Shown here one piece after another: positions 52,572 to 63,300 of a DNA stretch of 64,000 bases (position 1 is the first letter of the stretch; every line of letters starts with the position of its first letter). This DNA comes from Ferruginibacter yonginensis. GTDB taxonomy: Bacteria > Bacteroidota > Bacteroidia > Chitinophagales > Chitinophagaceae. Position numbers and translations under genes: made by a program. The stretch is from assembly GCF_042651465.1 (NCBI RefSeq), contig NZ_JBHSCZ010000005.1:60144-124143 (forward strand). Direction: 5' to 3'. The notes under the pieces are model-generated. The model searched no databases. It saw only the letters and a list, made by a program, of their open reading frames with translations, and was not told where the DNA came from.

Positions 52572-53957
52572 ATGGAATTATTGGCAATTAACTGGGGTAG
52601 TGTTGGTTTAAAGGCTGCACAGTTATTATTATCGCTCTCAATATTAGTTGTATTACACGAATTTGGGCACTACATCACTGCAAAATGGTTTAAATGTAGG
52701 GTAGAGAAATTTTACCTTTTCTTCGATCCATGGTTTTCTATTTTTAAAAAGAAAATTGGTGAAACAGTATATGGTATTGGCTGGTTGCCATTAGGCGGTT
52801 ATGTTAAAATAGCCGGTATGATTGATGAGAGCATGGATAAAGAGCAACTCAACAAACCAGCTGAACCTTGGGAGTTTAGAAGCAAACCAGCTTGGCAACG
52901 CTTAATTATTATGTTAGGTGGTGTTACGGTCAATGTAATACTAGCATTCATTATTTATGCAGGTATTTTAATGAAATGGGGCGATGATAAAATTCCAAAC
53001 AGCAGTGTTAAAAATGGTATTTGGGTAACCGATTCGTTATTTTATGAAATAGGCTTACGTACTGGCGATAAGGTTTTAGCGGTAAATGCTGATACTATTA
53101 AAAACTTTGAAGAAATTTCTAAAAAGATTGTATTTAGTGGAGGTGGTAATATTTTAGTAGAACGTAATGGTACGCAAACTAATGTTACTATACCGGTTGA
53201 TTTAATTGGGAAGTTGGTAGAAAAAAAGAAAGTAAAAACTTTAGTATTACAACGAATACCTTTTATTGTAGGCGATTTTGATAAAGATGATACCAGCAAT
53301 GCAAAAAAAGCTGGTTTACAATATTGGGATAAAGTATTAAAAGTAGATACGCTACCAGTAAATTTTGTTGATGAAGCTGCAACATATTTTGATACCAAGC
53401 GTAATAAAACTGTACAACTTACGGTGCTTCGCAAAGGCGATACGCTACAATTACCAGTAGCTATTAATGAAGAAGGAAAAATAAATCCAACTTTTTTAAC
53501 ACCTCAACAGTATGATAGTTTAGGTGTATTTAAAATAAAACATACAAGCTATGGATTTTTTAGTGCTTTTCCGGCAGGCATTCGTTTAGCTGGCGAAAAA
53601 TTAGGAGAGTACATTCAACAGTTTAAATTAATATTTACGCCTGCTACTGGTGCAGCAAAAGGTGTGGGTGGCTTTAAATCAATGGGATCGGTATTTTCAG
53701 GAACAAGTTGGGATTGGGAACAGTTTTGGAATATGACTGCTTTCTTTTCTATTGTGTTGGCATTTATGAACTTATTACCTATACCAGCATTAGATGGGGG
53801 GCACGTATTATTTACTTTATACGAAATGATATCTGGCCGTAAACCAAGTGAAAAGTTTTTAGAGAGAGCCCAAATTGTAGGGATGGTTATTTTGCTTTCA
53901 TTGATGTTATATGCAAATTTAAACGATTGGATAGGTTATGGTAGAGGTAAAGGTTAA
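52572..53957 (+). CDS. rseP: site-2 intramembrane zinc protease RseP
   Basis: Cleaves membrane-anchored regulators such as anti-sigma factors. The HEFGHY motif in helix 1 provides two zinc His and the Glu, and MNLLPIPALDGGH gives the Asp of the LDG motif. Two PDZ-like regions lie between (about 140-300). 461 residues with four predicted helices. dxr is directly upstream, an order seen widely in this phylum. Confidence 0.93.
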   Translation: MELLAINWGSVGLKAAQLLLSLSILVVLHEFGHYITAKWFKCRVEKFYLFFDPWFSIFKKKIGETVYGIGWLPLGGYVKIAGMIDESMDKEQLNKPAEPWEFRSKPAWQRLIIMLGGVTVNVILAFIIYAGILMKWGDDKIPNSSVKNGIWVTDSLFYEIGLRTGDKVLAVNADTIKNFEEISKKIVFSGGGNILVERNGTQTNVTIPVDLIGKLVEKKKVKTLVLQRIPFIVGDFDKDDTSNAKKAGLQYWDKVLKVDTLPVNFVDEAATYFDTKRNKTVQLTVLRKGDTLQLPVAINEEGKINPTFLTPQQYDSLGVFKIKHTSYGFFSAFPAGIRLAGEKLGEYIQQFKLIFTPATGAAKGVGGFKSMGSVFSGTSWDWEQFWNMTAFFSIVLAFMNLLPIPALDGGHVLFTLYEMISGRKPSEKFLERAQIVGMVILLSLMLYANLNDWIGYGRGKG

Positions 53958-53980
53958 TCACCATTTATAAATAAACCATC

Positions 53981-54289
53981 ATGCGTTTCTTTTCAAAAAT
54001 AGTGGCTGTTTGTAACCTGTGCTTTATATTATCATCTATCATGCGTTTGATAGAAATACCCATGCGTAAAGCCGGTAGTAAGGATGGTATTATACCGTTG
54101 CCTTTTGTAGAAGGTACCATTGTAGTGTTGGGTTTTATAGTTGCTATATTATTGAACAGTGCCTTTGTATTTATTGTGTTGTATCGTAAATCAATCCGCA
54201 AAGGCATACCTGTACATCGATATATATTATGGTTTAACATTATTATGTTACCAATTGAAATATGGTATTCGTTTTTTAAAGCTTATTAA
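53981..54289 (+). CDS. small hypothetical membrane protein
   Basis: A 102-residue protein with a first short hydrophobic stretch (about 8-20) and two clear helices (VEGTIVVLGFIVAILLNSAFVF and ILWFNIIMLPIEIWYSFF). A Lys/Arg-rich cytoplasmic turn sits between them. The family is not recognised. It lies 23 bases after rseP and 11 bases before the transporter gene. Confidence 0.6.
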   Translation: MRFFSKIVAVCNLCFILSSIMRLIEIPMRKAGSKDGIIPLPFVEGTIVVLGFIVAILLNSAFVFIVLYRKSIRKGIPVHRYILWFNIIMLPIEIWYSFFKAY

Positions 54290-54300
54290 ATTAAGTAACC

Positions 54301-55083
54301 ATGGTCAACGATATTTTAAAAGATAAAGGCACCAAACTTTTTATCATCATCACTTCATTTTTTGTAGCGAATGCGCTTATTGCAGAGTGTATTGGCGGCA
54401 AAATTTTTTCATTAGAAAAGTTGTTGGGTTTTACGCCTTTTAACTTTACACTATTGGGCGAAAGTGGGTTGTCGTTGAGTTTAACTTGTGGTGTGTTATT
54501 ATGGCCTTTAGAGTTTATAATGACGGATATTGTGAATGAGTATTATGGCCCTAAAGCAGTAAGGCGTATCTCAATTATTGCAGTAGCACTTATTTCATAT
54601 GCATTCTTAATGTTTTATATGGCTATGAGTGTACCCGGTGCCGATTTTTGGTATGGTACAGGCGTTAATGATGGTGTACCCAATATGGGTGCTGCATTTA
54701 ACAGTGTGTTTGGCCAAGGTATGTGGATTATATTGGGTAGTATTGCAGCATTTTTGGTAAGTCAAATTGTAGATGTTACAGTGTTCCATAAAATTAAAGC
54801 TGTAACAGGCGATAAAAAAGTTTGGTTGAGGGCAACGGGCTCTACCGTAGTATCGCAATTGGTAGATAGTTTTATTGTGTTGTTTATTGCCTTTTATTTA
54901 GGTAAAGATTGGAGCCTGCAAAAAGTATTAGCCATTTGCATGGTAAACTATATGTATAAATTTACGGTGGCAGTTATACTAACGCCCCTCATTTATTTAT
55001 TAGAAAATCGTATTGATGCATTCTTAGGAAAAGAAACGGCACATCGCATGAAACAAGCAGCCATGGGTAAAATTGCTGCGTAA
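54301..55083 (+). CDS. queuosine precursor transporter (YhhQ/VUT family)
   Basis: An inner-membrane protein of 260 residues with about six helices. The conserved WPLEFIMTDIVNEYYG and FLVSQIVDVTVFHKIK are diagnostic of the DUF165/VUT family that imports preQ0, preQ1 or queuine. The C-terminal segment STVVSQLVDSFIVLF is also typical. A terminator follows. Confidence 0.9.
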   Translation: MVNDILKDKGTKLFIIITSFFVANALIAECIGGKIFSLEKLLGFTPFNFTLLGESGLSLSLTCGVLLWPLEFIMTDIVNEYYGPKAVRRISIIAVALISYAFLMFYMAMSVPGADFWYGTGVNDGVPNMGAAFNSVFGQGMWIILGSIAAFLVSQIVDVTVFHKIKAVTGDKKVWLRATGSTVVSQLVDSFIVLFIAFYLGKDWSLQKVLAICMVNYMYKFTVAVILTPLIYLLENRIDAFLGKETAHRMKQAAMGKIAA

Positions 55084-55181
55084 ACAAACAGTTACTTTGT
55101 AGAAAATTCGCTACTCATTTATCGTATATATATCTATACTATTACAAATTAATACCATACAACTTTACTGTATAATAATCG

Positions 55182-55212
55182 AATGCCAACTAACGTGGCA
55201 TTTTTGCTTTTT
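55182..55212 (+). terminator. intrinsic terminator
   Basis: AATGCCA (55182-55188) pairs with TGGCATT (55196-55202) around ACTAACG, followed by long T runs. It ends the rseP-to-transporter segment. Confidence 0.8.
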
Positions 55213-55326
55213 TTAAATGCAGAAAGTAAAATGATTGTAATGAAAGTGTGTAACACATACTAAAATCATTTTATACAACGTTAATGTATTCGGTTGATTG
55301 TATCAACTCCAAAAATCTATAACACC

Positions 55327-56433
55327 ATGAAAAAACATGTACCAATCCTATTCGGATGCATTTTTATGCATTGTATGTTGTTTGCACAAATGGCTTTTAG
55401 CCAAATGAATACCTCGGTTGCAGGTAGGCCCGGCGTAACTTTCCCTACATTAGAAATAAATATGTATGCTCAAGATGTAGATAACTCTATGTATTTAGCT
55501 GATGCTGCCGTTATAAATTTTGATAATGGTTTTAATGCTAATGTAGATTATATGGACGTTCGTAAAATCATGAACGTTGCTGATAATATTGCTATCGTAA
55601 ATGGTAGCTACAATTTAGTTGTGGAGCGTAGGCCCTATTTCAATATTGGCGATACGTTACGTTTATCACTCACAGGTTTGCATCAAGGTCAATATCGTAT
55701 TGAGTTTGATCCTTCAGTATTAGGCACAAGTGCAACATTGCCTAAAATATTTGATGCGCTTACACAAACAGAAATTGCAATAAGTAATACAGATGTTACA
55801 GCCATTAATTTCAATGTAACTACAGACCCAGCAAGCTATGCAGCCAATAGGTTCAAAATAGTGTATAAACCTACAGGTGTGTTGCCCATCAATTTTCAAT
55901 CTGTTACAGCTAAAAGAAATTTGAATAAATCTGTTACAGTTAATTGGAGTGTACAAATTGAACAATTAATACATCATTATGAAATTGAAAATAGTTTTGA
56001 TGGGGTGAATTTTAAATATGTTGGTTCCGTTACAGCCAATAATAATGCTCCTGCATCTTATTTTTATGACGACAATGCTGCACCATCTAAAACATGTTAC
56101 TATCGTATTAAAACCATTAGTTCTGATGGTAGAATAGATTACAGCGTTATCAATAAAATAAATGCAGTTACAGTTGTAGAAGATCAACAAATTGTAGTTG
56201 CACCTAACCCTGTTGAAAACAAAACGATACAGTTTGTTTTGAAGAATGTTGAGAGCGGTGTTTATAATGCATTATTATTTGATGCAAATGGTAAATTAGT
56301 AGCCCAACAAACCATCAATTACAAAACCAATGCATTGCAGCGTATGGCAGTACCAGCAGCTATTACGGGGCGTTACACTTTGAGTATTAAAAATAATAAA
56401 TCAACAATGAGTATACCTGTTATCATTTTATAA
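55327..56433 (+). CDS. secreted protein with T9SS-type C-terminal sorting domain
   Basis: A 368-residue exported protein from ATG 55327 with a signal peptide ending MAFSQ. The segment after GRPGVTFPTLEIN matches the C-terminal module of the large adhesin at the window end (FPTLEIN, DVRKI, YNLVVERRP shared). A fibronectin-like repeat follows (NWSVQIEQLIHHYEIENS). The end, GRYTLSIKNNKSTMSIPVIIL, is a type A T9SS sorting signal, so the protein should be surface-attached or released. It is separated from neighbours by terminators on both sides. Confidence 0.85.
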   Translation: MKKHVPILFGCIFMHCMLFAQMAFSQMNTSVAGRPGVTFPTLEINMYAQDVDNSMYLADAAVINFDNGFNANVDYMDVRKIMNVADNIAIVNGSYNLVVERRPYFNIGDTLRLSLTGLHQGQYRIEFDPSVLGTSATLPKIFDALTQTEIAISNTDVTAINFNVTTDPASYAANRFKIVYKPTGVLPINFQSVTAKRNLNKSVTVNWSVQIEQLIHHYEIENSFDGVNFKYVGSVTANNNAPASYFYDDNAAPSKTCYYRIKTISSDGRIDYSVINKINAVTVVEDQQIVVAPNPVENKTIQFVLKNVESGVYNALLFDANGKLVAQQTINYKTNALQRMAVPAAITGRYTLSIKNNKSTMSIPVIIL

Positions 56434-56462
56434 AAGGGTATGCTATTATTTTATCTGTTATT

Positions 56463-56508
56463 AAAAGGCGCATTTGAAAGTATTTATCACTATCAAATGT
56501 GCTTTTTT
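56463..56508. terminator. terminator between convergent genes
   Basis: AAAAGGCGCATTTGA pairs with TCAAATGTGCTTTTT (two wobble pairs) around a 15-base loop. The run of T on one side and A on the other suits both strands. Confidence 0.7.
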
Positions 56509-57385
56509 ATTTGATGGATTTGTATGAGTTGTGAATGAGTAATATTACATATCCAAATACAACGGCGCCTAAAATCAATATATTATTAATAATACCTTCT
56601 ACTGAAAATGATAGTTTAATTAAGATGGTACTAATTACGAAACCTGAATTTCGTATGATTTTATGAAAATCATTGGTGTATAAAAAAGAAAACAGGAGCA
56701 GTATTACATCAATGATAATGAGTAAAATAAAAAAATCTTCAAAAAATATGTTGTTGATTTTTTTAAACGCAGTAATATCATTCCAATTACTTTGTTGACA
56801 AATAATAATCCAATGCACAAACGAGTAAGCAGCTAATACCATTACAAGTGGTACTAAAATTTTTGCGATGTTATGTTTAAGTACAATATATTTATTTCTA
56901 CTCTTTATGAGTGATTCTTGTATTGGTGCTTCACTCAACATTGTTGATGGCTGTTGTAAATTTTTATAAAATCGCTGTATTAAAAAGAATAGCAATAGAG
57001 CAGTAGCTAAGTCGTAGGTGAACAAACGATCACTTTCAATGGTAAACCATTTCGGAGTCATTTCCATATTACCAATATCTTTAAAAATACGCCTAATGAC
57101 TATTAAGGTAATAATTTCATATTGTTTGCCTATATAACTGCTAATTGATCTTGGTAAGTAAAATACCAAAAGAAATACCTCATACACCAATATGAATGAA
57201 AACGGTGTATATATCGCTGAAATAGGGTTTTGAGTGAGTTTTGAGTTTATGTTAATATAACCAAGGTGTACAAAAAATATCAGTAATAAATGAATGATAA
57301 AACTAACAATGGCAACTCTAATAATAAAACGCTCTAGTTGTTCTCTAAATTTTTCAGCTAAAAATTGTTCAAATAGTTTTTTCAT
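56507..57385 (-). CDS. hypothetical multi-pass membrane protein
   Basis: Starting at ATG 57385 (MKKLFEQFLAEKF) gives about 292 residues; an upstream start at 57469 would add 28 polar residues. Seven or so hydrophobic helices are seen, with a polar loop near 100-130. I do not recognise a family and no catalytic motif stands out. It has no partner gene in the same direction. Confidence 0.55.
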   Translation of the reverse strand: MKKLFEQFLAEKFREQLERFIIRVAIVSFIIHLLLIFFVHLGYININSKLTQNPISAIYTPFSFILVYEVFLLVFYLPRSISSYIGKQYEIITLIVIRRIFKDIGNMEMTPKWFTIESDRLFTYDLATALLLFFLIQRFYKNLQQPSTMLSEAPIQESLIKSRNKYIVLKHNIAKILVPLVMVLAAYSFVHWIIICQQSNWNDITAFKKINNIFFEDFFILLIIIDVILLLFSFLYTNDFHKIIRNSGFVISTILIKLSFSVEGIINNILILGAVVFGYVILLIHNSYKSIK

Positions 57386-57647
57386 GAATTGAATATAAAA
57401 GCGGTAAAATGGTAACTTATGTTGATGTGGTACATCTAATATTTTAAATAAAAAGATGTGCTCAACCAATTCGTTTGTTACATAAAACGCTTAATATATT
57501 CATAACTCACTATAATTGTTTATTACATAATGCATGTAATAAACGAAACATTGCTCACACCCCAGCTTAAAGATAGCTCTTTTAAATTGTAAATTTTAAT
57601 GCGTTTCAACTGCTGTAAGTATTTATAATTTCTAAGTTATAGGAAAT

Positions 57648-57697
57648 AAAAAAGTGTTCAATCGTATTAGACGAGTCTAATGATTGAACACTTTTAT
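57648..57697. terminator. long hairpin terminator of the M28 peptidase gene
   Basis: AAAAAGTGTTCAATC and GATTGAACACTTTT form the outer stem, and ATTAGAC/GTCTAAT an inner one, together about 21 bp. It sits 20 bases past the peptidase stop on the minus strand. Confidence 0.85.
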
Positions 57698-57717
57698 TTA
57701 AAAAATTATTTTTTAAC

Positions 57718-59730
57718 CTACCACATCACTTGTATTTGTTTTGTTACAATTGTATTGTTGGCAGTAGTGATTTTGAGTACATAATTTCCATTTCTAAAAC
57801 TGGTAATATCAATTACTTCTTTACCTGTTGTGCGTATGAGGTTTTTAACGTACACCATTTGTCCCATATCATTGTATAAAAATAAAGTTGTAGGCTTTTG
57901 TTGCATAATATCAGTAAAAACAACTGTTACAGCTGTATTGGCTGGTACAGGAAATACCTGAATTAAATCATCAGCTATATATTTTACGGTTCTAATGCTG
58001 CTGTAACTTACTGTGTTATTTTGATCTACTTCTTTTATTCTATAGTAATTAATTGCATTTAAAATAGGGGATGCATCTTCAAAGAAATACCTCACACCTG
58101 CAACGGTACTGTTAATGGTTCCTATGGTATTAAAGTTGCGTCCGTCAGTACTGCGTTCAATATAAAAGATGGTGTTACTAACAGGTTGTCCTATAGTAAA
58201 ACTCAATTCGCTTTTATTATCTTTCTTAACAGCTGTAAAGCTTTGATAATTTACAGCAAGTGTAGTGGCTGAACTTGCGATATTTGCTTCTGTGCCAAAA
58301 AACGTTGTTACTTTATCAACATCTTCACCTGCTACAGAAATTAAATATCGGCCAGTACTACTCACTGGTATTAATAAAGTGCTCGTAGTAGAAAATACTC
58401 GGTACACACTATCAAAATCATTGGTGGCTGTTCTAACACCTATTCTGTAAGATGGGTAACTTGTTTGTGTATTAATAACCACCCTTATATTATTATTTCC
58501 TAAGTTAGTTACGGTGTATGTTGGTGGCGTTTGAGCAACAGCAGCTAGTGCCATAGCCAAGCCATCAATCATGGCATTGCGTTGCATGTAATTAAAGCCT
58601 ACATAAAAACTATCAATAATGCCATCGCTATTAAAATCAAAACCACCAATATCTCTTGATGAATGTATACGAGTTGAACCTGAGCCTGTTCCTGCTTCAT
58701 TGGCACACATTAATCGTACTGCCGTAAAACCTGCTGTATCAAATGCCATATGATCGCCACCTCTACTATCTCTATCAACATTTGCCATTAAATTGATAGT
58801 CATAGGAACGGTTGCTGTAGGTAACGCTTTATCTTTATACGCTAGTTTAATATAACGAGCCCATTGTTTTGCAGGCTGTCTTGATGAGCTTGAAAAAATT
58901 CTGATGTTCGTTGTATCAAAAGTATTGTTTGCAGTGCATCCTGGTTGGCTTGATGGTGTTTGACAAATCATGGTACCCATTTGGTCGTTATTAATAACGG
59001 CTCTTACAGGTATGGCATTTGCTTGGCAGTATTTTGATAATGCCACTGCACCACCTAAAGATTGTTCTTCTAATGTGGTAATTAAAAATACAATCGTTCT
59101 ATCATAACTGTATTGGCTCATCACTCTTGCTAACTCCATCAATGCGGCAACACCTGTTGCATTATCTTCCATACCTCTTACTTCTACTGTTGATGCAGGA
59201 CAAGTTGAGGCATCTGTTCTACTATCTATGTGGGCTGTAAAAACCATAATAGATTTATCCGTTAAACTACTACCTGGTATAATTGCGATTGGTTCTTTAA
59301 ATGATGTTACACCACAAAGCGTAGGTCCATTAAAATTTAAATCTGATACTACTAATCTATTACCATTAACCGCACTAAATTCAGAAAACTTTGAGTTAAC
59401 CCAATTTACTGATGCTGTGATGCCTTGTGTAGTGCTTGCTAGTTGATTTGCTGAATGCCTATTATAAAATGTACCCAATCGTAAAAAATATGATTTGATA
59501 GAGTCTGGGTTAATTTTGGTTAATAGCCCTTTTACAATACTATCTGGAATATTTTGTACTCCTGCACCGTTGTAAGTTGATGGTGTGTAACTGCCATTTA
59601 AAATATTTGCAGCGGTTGTATTTGAGAAAGTAATGTTGGTAATGTTTGGTATAGGCACTGTAGCTGCTTGCCCAAAAGTAACCCTTACAAATACGGATAA
59701 AATCAATGGTAATAATAAAATTTTCTTCAT
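57718..59730 (-). CDS. M28-family secreted metallopeptidase with T9SS tail
   Basis: A 670-residue exported aminopeptidase-like protein with a signal peptide ending VTFGQ. Zinc ligands of the M28 fold are visible: VFTAHIDSRTD (His, Asp), GMEDNATGVAAL (Asp), TTLEEQSLGG (catalytic Glu, ligand Glu), INNDQMGTM (Asp) and GGDHMAFD (His). A fibronectin-like region follows (about 500-600) and then a C-terminal sorting domain ending GNYVLKITTANNTIVTKQIQ, type A T9SS. It should be displayed or secreted to degrade peptides. Confidence 0.9.
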   Translation of the reverse strand: MKKILLLPLILSVFVRVTFGQAATVPIPNITNITFSNTTAANILNGSYTPSTYNGAGVQNIPDSIVKGLLTKINPDSIKSYFLRLGTFYNRHSANQLASTTQGITASVNWVNSKFSEFSAVNGNRLVVSDLNFNGPTLCGVTSFKEPIAIIPGSSLTDKSIMVFTAHIDSRTDASTCPASTVEVRGMEDNATGVAALMELARVMSQYSYDRTIVFLITTLEEQSLGGAVALSKYCQANAIPVRAVINNDQMGTMICQTPSSQPGCTANNTFDTTNIRIFSSSSRQPAKQWARYIKLAYKDKALPTATVPMTINLMANVDRDSRGGDHMAFDTAGFTAVRLMCANEAGTGSGSTRIHSSRDIGGFDFNSDGIIDSFYVGFNYMQRNAMIDGLAMALAAVAQTPPTYTVTNLGNNNIRVVINTQTSYPSYRIGVRTATNDFDSVYRVFSTTSTLLIPVSSTGRYLISVAGEDVDKVTTFFGTEANIASSATTLAVNYQSFTAVKKDNKSELSFTIGQPVSNTIFYIERSTDGRNFNTIGTINSTVAGVRYFFEDASPILNAINYYRIKEVDQNNTVSYSSIRTVKYIADDLIQVFPVPANTAVTVVFTDIMQQKPTTLFLYNDMGQMVYVKNLIRTTGKEVIDITSFRNGNYVLKITTANNTIVTKQIQVMW

Positions 59731-60309
59731 GTTTTTGGTTGTTCTTTGGATGTAATAATTTTTCTATAAAAAGAACGTACAACTGTTAGTTTTATTTCAT
59801 GTTATATATCAAAAAGGTAAAAATTTTTATAACTATTGTTGTGTTAGAAATTTATCGATTCATCTAAAATTTTTTATACGTAAAGTTGCTTAGTAAAATT
59901 GCGATAGACTTTGCCGTAATTCATAACAGTAAAGGGTTTCAAAAATTTTATTTATGAAAAAAATAAAAATATTTTAATCGTTATATCATATTTTTTTTTA
60001 CTGTATAAGTAGTTTCTTTGCAATTGTTTTAATACATGTTTAAACATTGAATTTCTGTTTTTATTGTAGATGTTTTTCTAATCAATCATAATTAAAAACA
60101 ATAAAAAGTCAATCTATATCGTTTATACATTCGTATGTGTGTCTCGTTCTAAAAATGGTGTAACATCATAGTAATTTTTTCTTTAATAAGAATTTATACT
60201 AAGCAGTTGTACTGTTTTGAAAAATATAAACGAAGCCATTTTATTTTTAAAATAACCCTTATAAATAAAGTACGCTTCATTGGTTTATAAAAAAATTGTT
60301 TTGTCAATT
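59731..60309. other. long A/T-rich intergenic region between divergent surface genes
   Basis: About 580 bases without an open frame of useful size. It must hold promoters for the M28 gene and the adhesin gene on opposite strands. TAGACTTTG at about 59907 is one base off the TAnnTTTG box. I see no tRNA, repeat or clear hairpin. Confidence 0.6.
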
Positions 60310-63300
60310 ATGAAAAAAAATTTACTCCAAAGGAGTTGGTATGTAGTTGTTGTATTATTGACTACCCTGTTTTCGCTAAGTGCTAATGCACAAACCTCAC
60401 AAACTTTTACATCTTCTGGTAGCTGGACTTGTCCAGTGGGAGTGACCTCTGTCTTCATTGAAACATGGGGCGGCGGCGGTGCTGGTGGCGGTATTTCAGG
60501 TGCAGCAGGTGCTGCCGGCGGCGGTGGTGGTGGTGGTTACACCAAAAACTTTATGACAGTTGTGCCTAATACTAGCTATAACTTTATAGTAGGTACAGGC
60601 GGTATAGCAGGTACTGGCGTTGGTGGTGATGGTGGCGCTTCATCATTCGATGGTAAATTTACAGCTAATGGTGGTACCGGTGGAGGTACAGGTCCTTCAG
60701 GTGCCGCAGGTGTGGGTGGCACAGGGGCTGATTATAATGGTGGTAATGGTTTTGCTGGTACTTCAGGTACAAGAGCAGGTGCAGGTGGTGGCGGTGCTGG
60801 TTCTAGCGCAAATGGTGGAAACGCTGCTAATACAACTGGTGGTACCGGTGGTACGGGTGGTGGCGGAGCCGGCGGTGCAGGAAGAACTACTACTGGTGGT
60901 GGTGCTGCAGGTACTACAGTTGGTGGTGGTGGTGGTGGTGCCTATGCATCAGGTGCATCTACACAAACTGGCGGTGGCGGTGCAGCTGGCCAAGTACGTA
61001 TAACTTATTGCAACGCTACTGTTACAAATATTGCTACCGTTACAGGTACCAGTTTTAACTGGTCAACAGCAGCTGGATGGAGTTTAGGTAGAGTACCTCA
61101 GCAATGCGATAACGTAGAAATTAATGTTACAAGGGCTGCAGTAACAAATGAAACTGTTACTATTACCATACCTGCAAATATTGCAGTACAAAATTTAACT
61201 ATCAGAAATTTATCTACATCTATTTATCAGGTATTGGTTGCGGCAAATGTGGCAACTTCTACTGCTATTAATATTTACGGTAACCTTACCATTGAAACTG
61301 TTGGCGGTGCAGTTACAGGCAATAGAAATAATAGAACATCTTTTAACTGTTCTAACTCAACCGTGAATGTATATGGAGATATCATTTTAGGAAGACCAAC
61401 TGCTACATCGAGTGTTGCAAGAGAAGGACATGCAACTATTTCTGGTAATCCTACTACATGGAACTTGTATGGTGATATGATTTTTAATCCTCGTGGTTAT
61501 AATACAAATCAGGGCTCTATTTATAATCTCAATAGTGGTGGTACACAGTATTTGATTAATAATACCAATCCTTCTGTATACAATGATACCATTAAAGGCA
61601 ATCGATTTCAAACCCTTAATATTGGTAATACAACACCAACCACCGTTATTTTAAGTGGTACAAGAAATGATTTTAGTATATCAACTGTAATTGCTGGGGA
61701 TTTAAATGTGGGTGTAAATTCTACTTTAGATATACCTAAAGATTATTCATTTAATATTGTTACACCCAATGGTGCAACAACTTCAACTCTTAGATTGGCT
61801 GCTGGTGCTCGTTTGCGATTAGGTGGCGATCAAAGTTTGGTTACCGCAGATGGTAGTAATTGGGGCGTAACGGGTAGTAATTTCCCTGGAGGTTATGATG
61901 TGTATAGTTTAGCGCCAACAAGTACGGTTGAATATTATGGTGATAATGGTATTACGCAAACTATTTATAATGCCGTTACTTATGGAAACATTTTAGCACT
62001 CAATGGTAGTGGAAGCGGAAGGGCTGTTAAACAAACCACCGCTGGTACTTTAAATATTGCAGGTAGTTTTAACATTAATGCCTTAACGGATGTGTATTTA
62101 GGTACGTCAACTGGTTTAGGCACATCAACGGCACCTGTATCCATTGCTGGTCCTTTAAATGTACGCTCTACAGCTGGGTTATATTGTAATGCCAACGTTA
62201 TTTCTGGTGCTGGTGCTTTCACTATGGAAGCCAATACTACCTTAGGTATTGGGCATGCACAGGGTATTTCAAATAGTGGTAGTGCAACGGGTAATATACA
62301 AATGACGGGTGGTCGCACTTATGTGGCATCTGGTAATTATTTATATAACGGAACCGTTGCCCAAATAACTGGTAATGGTTTAATTGCAAGTGGTATTAAC
62401 GATTTAACGATTAACAACCCAACAACAGTAACGATAGCAGCTAACCAAACGGTAAATGGGGTAACGCATTTGCAGCAGGGAGTGTTTGATATAGGCAGTA
62501 CAAGGTTTACGAGTAATGGTTCAGGAACGATAACGAGTACAACTGGTAAGATGAAGGCGAATGCAGGTTTGTTAGAGATGAAGGGTAACACGGGTGTAGC
62601 CCAAAACTTATCAGGTAACTGGTTTGTCAATAAAAATATCAGCACATTAATCAATGCCAATACAAAGGGTATCACTATTGCTAGTGCACCGAGTGATACA
62701 TTGTTGATCAGCTCAGCATTGGTATATGGAGCAGGCATAACCAACTCAACAATAACGACCAACGATAATTTAACGTTGTTATCAAGAGATACGGCTACGG
62801 CGAACTTCGGCCAAATAGCAACTGGCAGCGGCAATACGATAACGGGTAAGGTAAATGTGGAGCGTTATTTATATGCGAAAAAAGCATGGCGATTGCTAGC
62901 TACACCAGTAAGTATCGCCACATCGCCAACAATAACGGCATCATGGAGAGAGGGTGGTCCAACAACCTCAACAGGTTATGGTACCCAAATATCTGGTCCT
63001 GCCAGTTTTGTGGGTATGGATCAGGTAACCCAACGAGCATCTATGAAGTACTATGATGCGGCAAGTAATAGTTATATAGATGTAACCAATGCTAACACGG
63101 CCAAAATAGCCAATAAAGAAGGGTACTATGTGTTTGTAAGGGGCGATAGAAGTATCAATACTACAGGCGCAACGGGTGCCACTAACTTACGTATTAAAGG
63201 CGATTTATTAACGGGAACACAAAGCTTTACGGTACCTGCCAATAAGTTTTATTCTTTCGGTAATCCGTATGCGTCACGAATAGATTTTAGAACGGTGAGC

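Noticed and set aside
60620..61003. Val/Gln-rich 127-residue plus-strand ORF
   Set aside because: It is the +1 frame of the glycine-rich stretch of the adhesin gene.
61980..62834. Long antisense ORFs inside the adhesin gene
   Set aside because: They arise from low stop density in a compositionally shifted segment and show no recognisable motif.
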